Origin: Mastigamoeba balamuthi
Lineage: Eukaryota; Evosea; Mastigamoebida; Mastigamoebidae
Assembly: GCA_902651635.1 (NCBI GenBank)
Contig: CACRSC010000086.1
Span: 8,108-72,107, forward strand
Length of the DNA: 64,000 bases
Direction: 5' to 3'
The notes beneath the pieces were generated by a model, which was given only the letters and a program-made list of their open reading frames with translations, was not told the origin of the DNA and did not search any database. Within the stretch, counting starts at the first letter, position 1, and every line of letters begins with the position of its first letter. A program made the translations under genes and the position numbers. Below are positions 53,147 to 62,801 of the stretch, one piece after another.

Positions 53147-54648
53147 ATGAGAACTGTATTCGTGCTCGCGGCCTTTGCCTGCGCTGCGGCCCTCGCCGAG
53201 GTCCACACGGGCTGGGCGACCCACTTCGACGCCGTGGGCTCCACCGGCGGCTGCGGTGTCACCGAAGCGTGAGCTCCTCCGTCCCCTCAGTCCGCCTCTT
53301 TCCGTTTTCCCTGTGCACCCGAACTGTGCTGGGGAAGCGCAAGCGACACTTGAGCACCGTTGCTCACGGTACCCCCGCGCAGCGCCGTGTTCGCCAACGA
53401 GGCCAAGGACTACGTGGCGCTCAACGTGCAGGACTCGCCCGGGTCCTACAACGACTTCCCCGACAGGCCGCTCACCGACAAGAGCAAGATCGGCGTCTGG
53501 GACAACGGCCGCAACTGCGGGCGCTTCGTGCGCATCACCATCGGCGACTACTGCGACGGCAAGAACGGCGGCGGGCCCAACGAGGGCTTCTGCAAGCCCG
53601 GCACCCTCAAGCAGGACGAGTTCAACGGCGCCACCCTCGACCTCGTCGCCACCGACAGCTGCCACGACTCCAACGGCTGGTGCCGCGACGACAGGTACCA
53701 CCGACTCCCCGCCCGCTACCCTGACGTCACAGCGCTCCCTCGCCCCTACAGTGGCGTTCTTTTCGGTCTCTTTTATGTTGTAGTTTTCCACCTTGTTTTG
53801 TCTTTCTCTCCTATCGATCGGGAAAAATCGGCACGCCTGTTGACAATCGACGGGCACAGGAACCACCTGGACATCCTGACGGCGTCGCTGTCGAGGTTCC
53901 ACATGAAGGACGGATCGCTGTCGACGGGGCTGCCGAACAAGTGGAACAACAGGCAGATCCACTGGGAGTGGGTCAAGGCGCCCAACTACAAGGGCGACAT
54001 CAAGGTCGCGCTCTACGGCCAGTCGATGCAGTGGTGGGCCTGCCTCGTCATCTCGCACCTCCCCAACGGCATCCACGGCGTCGAGTGGCTCCAGAACGGC
54101 CAGTGGGTCAAGCTCAACAACCTCAAGGACAACGGCCAGGTCTGGGAGATCAAGCCCAAGTGCGCAATCCATAATCCCCCAGTTTATTATTGCATGCGAG
54201 GGTGTCTCCAGCTGACCAGAGAGCACTGTGATCTCGCAGTGGCCAGCCGCTGTCGACGATCAGGTTCAGGGTGTACGACGTGGACGACAAGCTGATCATG
54301 GGGGGCAGGGAGTACGAGATCACGATGCCCCAGGGGACCGTCTCGGAGAAGAACCAGCCCATCGAGTACAAGGCCTACGGCGGCACCGACTACGTCCCCG
54401 ACGACACCCCTGTGGCCTCGTCGAGCCACAAGCAGCCGCAGCAGAGCTCCGACGTGAAGCCCCAGCCCCACAGCTCGAGCGCCAAGCCCCAGCCTCACAG
54501 CTCGAGCGCCAAGCCCCAGCCGCACTCGTCGAGCCACAAGCCCGTGCACCACGACTCGTCCGACGACGCCATCAACCCCAACGGCGTGGCCTGCGCGGCT
54601 GTCGGTGCCGCCGGCGCCATCGCGGCTGCCCACGCTCTGCTCCTCTAG
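53147..54648 (+). CDS. Expansin-like secreted protein 1
   Basis: Wall-loosening family fold. Signal peptide MRTVFVLAAFACAAALA (ATG 53147). Domain 1 (double-psi barrel) runs from GWATHFDAVGSTGGCGVTEA through IGVWDNGRNCGRFVRITIGD and LDLVATDSCHDSNGWC. Domain 2 (CBM63-like) runs from NKWNNRQIHWEWVKAPNYKG through VALYGQSMQWWACLVISHLP, GVEWLQNGQWVKL and IRFRVYDVDDKLIMGG. A Ser/His/Pro/Lys-rich stalk with three SSSAKPQPH-type repeats follows, then a hydrophobic tail AAVGAAGAIAAAHALLL that looks like a GPI-anchor signal. Three introns (GTGAGC, GTACCA, GTGCGC donors). The paralogue at 62802 keeps intron positions. Role in the cyst or cell wall is inference. Confidence 0.88.
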
Positions 54649-54990
54649 GGTGTTGTACTCTGGCACAGAGCGGCTGGGCTGTCCTCATTGAAAATAACAA
54701 GTCCTCATACTTAACTCAATTCCTCTGTCCTCATTTTATTGGCTCCTTGATGAACTGCGATGCCGCCTGCGTTGTTGGGGAGTCCCTGCCGATTTACCGG
54801 TGTGCGGAGGGGCACACGTGCTATTATGCTAGCTACCCTGGGGTGGCCAGGTGCTTCTGCCAGAGGCGGTGCGGCGCAGCACAGCGAGGAAAGATCCCAG
54901 GTGTTCATTTGGGGGGTGGGATGCTTGTGTGCTGTTGCTGCTGGCTTTGGCGAATAGAGAAGAACCCGGGTGCTGCGCTGGCGGTGCCTG
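54649..54990. other. Convergent 3' region, expansin-like 1 and kinesin-1
   Basis: The first 60 bp (GTGTTGTACTCTGGCACAGA...CTGTCCTCATTGAAAA) match the sequence after the stop of expansin-like 2, so this is conserved 3' UTR. The rest is unremarkable. Confidence 0.6.
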
Positions 54991-57900
54991 TCACTTGGAC
55001 GTCGGCGGGTTCGACGCCAGCAGCTCCATCCACGAGATCTGCTCGTCCCCGTGCACGGCCGACGACGCCGCGTCCTTGGCCTCTGGGGCTGCTGCTGCCG
55101 CCGGGGCCCCCCGCTCGCCGCTGCCGCTGCTGCCGCTGCTGCTGAGGGGCGACGGCGAGCGCGAGTCCTCGACCGACGAGAGCGAGAGCTCGAGGGGCGA
55201 GTGCAGGAGGAACGTGCCGGCGGGCTTGCCGCCGCGGAGGGGCTTGCTGACCTTGGCGCCCTGGGCGAAGGAGAGCTGGGCGGGGCCCTGGTTGGCGGGC
55301 ACGTGCAGGCCCCTGTTGGGCCCGCTCTGCTGCGAGGCCCGCGGCGGCGGGGCCACGGGGCGCTTCTGCAGCTCGCGGACGGTCTTCTCGAGCTCGGCGA
55401 TGCGCTTGTCGCGGAGCTGGAGCTGCTGCTGCAGCGACTCTGTGTGCATCTGCAGGCGCTTGTTCTCGCCGTGGACCTTGCGGATCTCGAGGACCGCCTT
55501 CTGGAAGTCGCGGACGACCGTCAGCATCTGGCGGCGCACCTGGCGGTCGGCCACGCGGGGCTTCTCGCAGCGCAGCATCTCGTACTTCTCGGTGATCTCG
55601 TCGAGCTGCACCTCGAGCTCGATGACCTTGAGGCACCGGTTCTCCAGGTCCGCCACCAGCGCCCCGCGCAGCTTCTCAAAGTCGGCCAGCTTCTGCTCCG
55701 TCGCCGCCTTGGCGCTCTCGAGCTCCTTGCGCAGCTCCGCCACCGCCGTGCTCTCGGACGTCGCCCGCAGCCGCTCCCAGATCTCCGCCGCGTCCTTGCG
55801 CAGCTGCGCGATCTCGTCCTCGCTGCGCCCCAGCCGCTGCTGCAGCTCCCCCTTGTCCGCCGCCAGCTGCTCGTTGGCCGCCCGCAGCTCCCGCAGCGCC
55901 GCCTCGTGCTGCTCCTGCTGCTTGCGAAGCGCCTCCGACGCAGCCTCGGCGATCGCCGCGCACTTGGCCTGCGCCGCCTCGTCCGTCGGCTCGGGCGTCG
56001 CCGCGGCCTCCTCCGAGCCCTCCTCCTCCTCCGAGCCCTCCGAGCCCTCGTCCTCGCTCGTGTCCGTCTCCGTCTCGGCGCTGAGCGCGACGACGCCGAG
56101 CGACGAGGGCTGCGCGGGCACCGACGAGGCCGCGGGGGGCAGGGGCTTCTCCAGGGGGCTGCCCGCAGGCGAGGGCGCGCCCAGCGAGCCCGGGTCGGGC
56201 GTCTCGATGACAAACACGGGCTTGGCGTCCAGCTCGTCCACCGCCGACTTGGCCCCCGCGGGCACCTTGTGCTCCTCCTGCTTGGCCACCTCGGCCGGCT
56301 CCTCGGCCGACTCCTCCGCCTCGGCTGCCGCGCTGGCCTCCTCCGCCTGCTTGGCCACCTCGGCCGGCTCCTCCGCAGACTCGTTCACGGGCGCCGCTGC
56401 GGGCTCCGCCTTGGTCACCACGATCGTCGGCGGCTGCTCCTGCGCCTTCTGCGCCTCGGCCTCTGCGTCTGCGGAGGGCTCCTGGGCGGCTGCCTTCTCC
56501 TCGGCCTTCTCGGCTGCCTCCTCCGCCTCGACCTTCTCAGCGGCCTGCTCCGTCTCGGCCTTGTCGGCTGCCTGCTCCGCCTCGGCCTTGTCGGGGGCCT
56601 GCTGGTCGGCCTCGACGACGACGACCGCGGGCTCCTGGGGCTCCTGGGGCTCCTGGGCCTTGGGGGAGGCGGGGGCAGCGGGCTGCTCCTCCTCGAGGTC
56701 GACGACGACGACCGAGGGCGACTGGGAGGGCGGCGGCTGCTCGGGCGACTGCGGCATCTCCTCGACGCAGAGCCGCTTGCTCTTGATGGGCGTCACGTCG
56801 GGCGTCTGCTGCTGCTGCTGCTGCTGGCGCTGCAGCTGCTCCTCCTCGTCCCTGCGCTTCTGCTGCTGCTGCTCCTGCAGCGAGCTCAGCAGCTGCATGG
56901 CCTGGGCGGTCATGTCCGAGAGCTTCTTGACCTCGGGGTCCTCCTCGGCCGGCAGCGGCGACATGCCCCCCGCCGCGGCCGCCGCAGCCCCCGCGGGCCC
57001 CGCCGAGAGCGAGGGGCGCGGGCTGTAGAGGCTCGTCTCGAGGGCGTCGACCTCGGCCTGCATCTCCTGCTTGAGGTCCGCGCGGTCGAGCTTGGTGCTC
57101 AGCGCCCGCATCCTGTCGATGCTCTGCTGCATCGCCAGCCGCAGGTCGTCGCCCTGCCGCAGCAGCTCCTCGGCGCCCGCGCCGCTGCCGCCGCCCGCGT
57201 CCGAGGCCCTGCGCGGCGTCCAGGGCTCCTCGAGGGCCGAGGCGCTGCGGCGGATGGGCTGCGGCGAGATGGCGGGCGTCGCCGAGGCCGAGGGCGGCTG
57301 CATCGAGGCGAGGTTGCGCGAGAGCTGCTCCTGCTGCTCGTCGAGGTCGCGCTTGAGGCTCTCGTTCTCCTTCTCGAGCATGCGCGCCAGCACGTTGGTC
57401 TGCTCCAGCTGCGAGCGCACGCTCGCCAGGTCCGTCGCCGCCTCGTCCAGCCGCCGCGAGATGTCCTCGCTCTCCTTGGCCGCCCGCTCCGCCGCCTCGG
57501 CCTCGCGGCGCAGCTGCTCGATCGTCTTGGCGCTCGTCGCGCACTCGCTGATCTTCTCCGTCAGCTGGTCCTTGAGCGCCTCCTGCGCGTCCACCAGCGC
57601 CGTCTTCTCCTCCTCGGCCGCCGCCAGCTTCGCCTCGAGCTGCTCGATGTGCTCTGCGCCCGCCCCCCTGCCCTGTCAGTCCAGTCCACAGAGCACAGCA
57701 GCAGCAGCAGCAGCCAGAGCGTGCTCTCCACCACGAGCAGCCAGGGCGCAAGGGACACACGGGGCAGCGAGGGAGCACAGCAGCACGAGGGAGGGGGCGA
57801 CAGAGAGCAGTGGCAGCGGCAGCGGCAGCGGCAGGAGGGGAGCGCACCCTTCATCTTGACGACGTTGGGCATCGTGGAGATGTCGATGGGCGAGGCCGCC

Positions 57901-60144
57901 ACCTCGGGGGCCGCGGCGTTGAGCCTCTGCGGGGCTCCGGGGGGCACGGGGACGGGGGCCGAGGCGCCTGCTGCGGCAGCGGCAGCGCCGGGGTTCTGGC
58001 GGAAGAGGGCGACCTCCTCCTGGAGCGAGGCGATGCACTCCTGGAGCTTGGCGATCTCGGCCTCGGACTTGGCCAGCATCGCCTTGAGCTCCGCGGGGCT
58101 CCGCTCGACGTTGGCGCGCGCCTTGTTCTTGATCGACTTGGCGCGGGCCCCGAACCGCAGCGTCGACAGCGTCTCCTCCATGTTGTACGAGCTCGGCGAG
58201 CAGTTGATGCACCTGCGTGCGTGCGTGCGTGCGTGTGAGAGAGACCGTACAGCCCGTGCAGCGTGCTGTGCTGGGGAGGGCGCGGACAGCGTGGTGCGGG
58301 AGTTGCCTCCCAGGGACTCTTGCAGGATGCGCGTCAGCTTCGAGTCTCTGTAGGGGATGTGGCCCCCCTTGCCCTCGGTCAGCGCGTTGATGACCAGCCC
58401 CAGCGCCGTCAGCGACTTGTTGATCATCTTGGCCTCGTCCAGCGTCGTCCCTGTCGGCAGGGCGGGCCCACGTCAGCAAAGCCACCCCGCCACGCCAGCA
58501 AAAGTCAGATCAAGCCGCCAAAGGGCTGTCCCTGGGCAACTGCAGCGCAGCCGGTGACGACATAAAATGCCAAATCAAGCCGCTAAAGGGAAATAGGAGT
58601 CGTGCCACTGCCAAATCAGTTGATCTGGGCAGCTGGCAGCGTGCCTGAGGCGCCATCACCACGCCAGCAAAAGTCAAATCAAGCGGAAAGAGAAAATACG
58701 CCAGCCAGCCAAATCAATTGACCCGGGCATTTGGAGCAGCAGCAGCAGCAGCAGCCCGCGCATACGTGCCTGAGGCGCCGGTCTTGCCGACCTTCTCGGA
58801 GCCGGCGAGGTCGACGAGGTAGAGGCGGCCCGAGCGGGTGCTCTGGTCGCGGGAGCTGCGGTGCGTGACGTTGAGGACGAAGCAGCTGTGGCTGCGGCTG
58901 CTCTGCTGGTTCATGCTCGTCTCGGCGATGGCCCTGTTGTGCTGCCCCACGCGGATCACCTCCGAAACCTCCTGGGGGTTGGAGACAAAGACCTCGGTCG
59001 CCCCCTCCACGTAGATGCCCTTGACCTTGTCCTCTCGCACCTTGAGGTTCTGCTTCCGCCCGTCCAGCAGGTCCCGGATCTTCTCCATGTAGATCTCCAG
59101 GTAGCTGCCTGCAATCGTGGCGTCACAGATATTACTGCTGTGGCTGCTGTGTATGGCTGGGCCCCTGGGCCTCTGCGGGTGAGCTGACATTTGAGGGTGA
59201 ACTCGTCGTCGTCGGGGGCGTTCTGGACCGAGTTGAAGATGTCGTCCATGATGCGGGGCGTGATGCCCTTGAGCTGCGGGTCGTCGATCGACGGCCCCTG
59301 CGGAGCGGCGCCCCCCGCCGGTTGAGTGAGCGCTGAGTGGGCCGTGTCGCATCAGGCGTGGGGGGCGTGTCACGTCACATCACCGCTGACAGCCCCACTT
59401 AGCAGAAACTCCCGAGAATACAGAGAGGGGGTGGTGGTGGTGGTGGTGTGCGCGTGGCCCCCCCCCGCTGGTGCTGGTGCTGGCGGCGGTGTGCAGGAGA
59501 GAGTAAGAGGGAGAGGGAGAGAGGACCTGCATGGTGTGGGTCTTGCCGCTCGAGGTCTGGCCGTAGGCAAAGATGGTGGCGTTGAAGCCGTTGAAGAGGT
59601 CCCCCACGATGGGCTTGGCCGCGTCGTCGTACACCACTGCCCGCCAGCCACGCAGCAGCAGCAGCAGCAGCAGCAGAGGGCGCAGCGTCTCAGCACAAAA
59701 AGAGCAAGCTGAAGGGCCCCCGAGCCCACCCCAGAGGGGCACAGGGGCAGAGGGCTGACATGGCAGGGGCAGGGGGCGCACTCTGCTGCGTCGAAGTGCC
59801 ATCGAACACTCGGTCAAAGGCAAAGGTGTGCTCCTGCGGGGCAGAGGGGGTCAGGCGCCAGTGGTCCCCCGGGGGGAGGGGGAGAGAGAGAGAGAGAGAG
59901 CNNNNNNNNNNNNNNNNNNNNNNNNNNNNNNNNNNNNNNNNNNNNNNNNNNNNNNNNNNNNNNNNNNNNNNNNNNNNNNNNNNNNNNNNNNNNNNNNNNN
60001 NGAGAGAGAGAGAGAGAGAGGTGGCGTGATGTGTGCCTTGACTTTGATTTCGTAGGGGCTGGGGAACTCGATGCAGGTCGTGCCGTCCCGCTCGATCTCC
60101 GACTTGTTCTGCGGCCGCACTCGGCACACGACGCGGATAGACAT
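54991..60144 (-). CDS. Conventional kinesin-1 heavy chain with expanded stalk
   Basis: Plus-end microtubule motor. ATG 60144: [20 protein letters not shown]; intron 1 (60036-59834) is GC-AG and contains the 100-N gap. The motor has [31 protein letters not shown] (P-loop), [11 protein letters not shown] (switch I), [13 protein letters not shown] (switch II) and [20 protein letters not shown], then the neck ([20 protein letters not shown]). A coiled-coil stalk follows, interrupted by a low-complexity Glu/Ala/Gln/Pro region (about 56900-55980). A second coiled coil ([20 protein letters not shown]) and a tail with [11 protein letters not shown], placed like the autoinhibitory IAK motif, complete it. 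Stop at 54991. About 1,300 residues, longer than typical kinesin-1, because of the insertion. Exon boundaries in the motor are approximate. Confidence 0.92.
59902..60001. other. Assembly gap of 100 N flanked by (GA)n
   Basis: Exactly 100 Ns with GAGAGA runs on both sides (59881-59900 and 60002-60020). True length unknown. It lies within kinesin-1 intron 1, so coding sequence is unaffected. Confidence 0.95.
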
Positions 60145-60304
60145 GGCGCCCTCGGGGGCCTCCTGCCCGCTGCCTACCTGCTGCTCTCGCTGGCGCCGCG
60201 GCCCCTTTGCAAGGTGCGATTATTTTGAACCACCGCCCCCAGCACCCAGCAGATACCCTGCTGATATCCCGTATCTTTCCTGAATAACCCCGATTCCTCC
60301 GCCT

Positions 60305-61012
60305 ATGCCCCCCGCACTGGTAACCGCAACCGCCTCTGCCCCTGCCCGCCCCTCGCCACGCCCGCCGCTGCCCCCGCTGTCCTGGCCGCTGTGGCTGCGC
60401 TCGTGGTCGTCGCGCTGAGGCCTGAGGCTGAGGATGGGGCTGATGCTGGGGCACCCCACACACCACCAGCAGCAGCACAGCTGCGCAGGGCCAGAGGCCA
60501 CACGGCCACACGGCGCTGGTGAGGAGGCGGTGCACGAGCGGCAGCGCAGGGAGCACGCTGTTGCGTAGACTCGTCAAGAGAGCTGGGGGCTGCAGGGAGG
60601 GCTGCAGGGCTGTGGGACTGTGGGCTGTGGGGCTGCTGGGTGCCTCTGCTCGGACCCGAGCGACCGAGCACTGTTGGGCGGGGGCGAGGGCAGCGCTGAG
60701 GCCTGCGGGCTCGCGGGGGCCACCGCACCCGAGCCAGCAGCCCCGCCACGCTCACCCAGGGGGCCCTCGCGGTCGGGCCACAGCGGCAGCGGTGCTGGGC
60801 CCCCCAGAGGTCGCCCTGGCCCCCTGCCACGCAGAGGCCCTGGGGGCTGGTGGACGCACTGCCGCTGCTGGCACTGCTGCCCGCGGTGGTCTCCGCGGAC
60901 GCTGGGCAGGCGCCCCTGCGCGCCATCAACGACGACGACGAGCGGCGGTCGCACGCAGCGCTCTGCCAGCGGCTCACGGACGCGCTGGCCGCCGACCTTG
61001 CGGCTGGCTGCT
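60305..61012 (+). other. GC-rich stretch with a possible small plus-strand gene
   Basis: A frame ending ERRSHAALCQRLTDALAADL-AAGC-stop at 61012 has a natural look and can be joined to upstream sequence through GTCGCC...CACGCAG (60803-60829). A hydrophobic stretch VLAAVAALVVVALRPEAE lies near 60370. I could not build a complete model. It could also be a pseudogene or non-coding. Confidence 0.25.
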
Positions 61013-61404
61013 GAGCGAAGCGGTCCTGGGGATGGGGCGAGCGGAGCAGAGAGGGCGAGTGGTCGGCACTGCAGAAAAGCGGTGTTTGACTGCGAATACT
61101 GTGGGTGCCGTGATGGTGCCTTTCTGTGTTGATCTCCGTGTTCAGCACGCAGTTCGAGTGATTTCAAAAAAAGAAAAACTGTCCGCCTCTGCTCCCCAAG
61201 AGACCCAGGTCCACCACACACTCATATGTTGTGCAGTTCCTCTGTTTGCATCGGCCCGCCTCGGCCCTCAATTTTTGCATAACAAAAATCAGTACACAAT
61301 TTGGGGATCATGATACAGCCGTTTTCTATTTTATTTTTCTGTACTCACCCCTTCTCAGAAAAACCACTCTGTACTCTCTGGGCGAGACCCAATTATTTGT
61401 TGCT

Positions 61405-61720
61405 GAGCCAGATCAAAGAAAAATGCCAGAAAGTGATGAAACGAAAATGGGCTATAATTGCCAACACACTGGGAATCCGATTGTGCATGCAACACATTTG
61501 GGTCCATCATTTATTGTCTTTCGGACTAGGTTTTCTCTTACATTTAATTACCAGCCAGTATACTACAAAATAAAAATACCTTTCCAGATCATCAGAATGT
61601 TAGACAGTGATGACACTAACATGATTATGATTGCTAACATGCAGGGAATCCAATTTCATGTGGGATGAACTGGAAACTATTATTTGTTGTCCTCTTGTCT
61701 TTGTTTTTGGGGGGTTTCTC
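61405..61720 (-). repeat. Dispersed repeat C, copy 2
   Basis: Reverse-complement counterpart of 52240-52580 (see that entry). Internal words such as ATTGCTAACATGCAGGGAAT and AATCCGATTGTGCATGC identify it. Confidence 0.75.
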
Positions 61721-61747
61721 TGCAGAAGGATAATACAAAATAAAAAT

Positions 61748-61890
61748 GTTAAAAGGACTGTGCAGTGCACTGAACTCAAACTACAAACCAGCCAGTTTGC
61801 GGGCTGCAGATTTCATTGCTCTAACCTCTTGATCACAGTGCATTTCAAGTTTAATTCTTCTATTTTCCCCATTTATCCTTCCTCCTACTC
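61748..61890 (-). mobile_element. tRNA-derived SINE-like unit B, decayed copy
   Basis: Minus-strand counterpart of 29283-29427. The tRNA-like core (61763-61842) reads TGCACTGTGATCAAGAGG and GGTTTGTAGTTTGAGTTC, so both polymerase III boxes are eroded, mostly by C-to-T and G-to-A changes at former CpGs. Flanks (TAGAAGAATTAAACTTGAAA) align with the other copy. Relative to repeat A it is inverted and on the opposite side compared with 29 kb. Confidence 0.65.
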
Positions 61891-61919
61891 TTCTCCACCA
61901 GCCCACGAGGTCAGGCAGT

Positions 61920-62290
61920 AAGTGAGAGCATGTACATGGGTATGAGCATGAAGCAGTGTGCATATGATGACACAGCTGAGAGGCAGTAGATGTTGCAGCA
62001 GTGCACTTGAAGAAGGGACTGCAGGGCATCTCTGGGGCTGCTTCTTGCTGCTGTTACTTGTAATGCCCAGTGATGATGTATTTATTGAGAATATTTGTGT
62101 GATGACGAGAGAATGGGGAGGAATGTCTTTCCTTTGCTGATTTCATGGGGATGCAATTCCCCTCAGGCCCCTGGCTTCGCTTGGAGCTTCCTTTGTTCAT
62201 TAGTATCTCTGCCTCCCATAGATTTTCTTTAGCTGCATATCATCCATAGAAGCAGTTGCTTGACGGAACTTATTTTGGGCTGTAGCTGTG
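61920..62290 (+). repeat. Dispersed repeat A, AT-rich copy
   Basis: Collinear with 28925-29290 at both ends; the middle is diverged. The best block, 61951-62040, aligns almost without gaps. Confidence 0.7.
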
Positions 62291-62801
62291 CTCTCTTCCT
62301 CCACACATACTGCTTCCCCCCCTCCCCCCTTTGCCTGTGCTCCATGCCCTGTGCCCTGTCCCGTGCAAGGTGATGCAGAGGCACGTGGCACATATGGGCC
62401 CATGCAGTGCGTGGACTGCCACACCATTACGTGCATCACCAACATCAGACATCCGGCCCTTGACGAGTGTACGTAACACAGTGCTGCACACACTCTACTT
62501 CAGCAACACTACCATGGTGGCAAGCACCAGCAGCTCGTGGCAGATCTGCTTTAACAACTACTACTCATACAACCTCCTCTGACAATGGATGAATTCAATT
62601 CAATCACGATTATCGTTTTCTTGTGTTACATCATCAGAGCTCTGTTGATTGCGAGGAATCATACCACCAAGCTCGCATTGTATGGGCCATTGTGGATCAG
62701 TCTAGACCTTCAAATGTGCTTCAGACGTTCTTATTTTCATTTGCCAGCTGAGGTTTTCAATGAGGACAGCTCAGCTGCTGCTCTGTGACAGAGAACACAC
62801 T

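Larger units (their letters stand above)
61130..62801. other. AT-rich repeat island downstream of expansin-like 2
   Basis: Composition drops from about 61.13 kb. In order it holds repeat C copy 2 (61405-61720, minus), unit B copy 2 (61748-61890, minus) and repeat A copy 2 (61920-62290, plus). A further unassigned 500 bp includes the expansin 3' UTR match (62740-62801). No protein-coding frame of note. Confidence 0.6.

Noticed and set aside
54851-58353. Very long plus-strand reading frames (725 and 1,127 codons) opposite kinesin-1
   Set aside because: They mirror the high-GC codon use of the minus-strand kinesin exons and have low-complexity, family-less translations.
60303-61148. 281-codon minus-strand gene
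   Set aside because: Translation is Ala/Pro/Arg/Ser low complexity without a fold; the plus-strand alternative is only slightly better and left as a low-confidence note.
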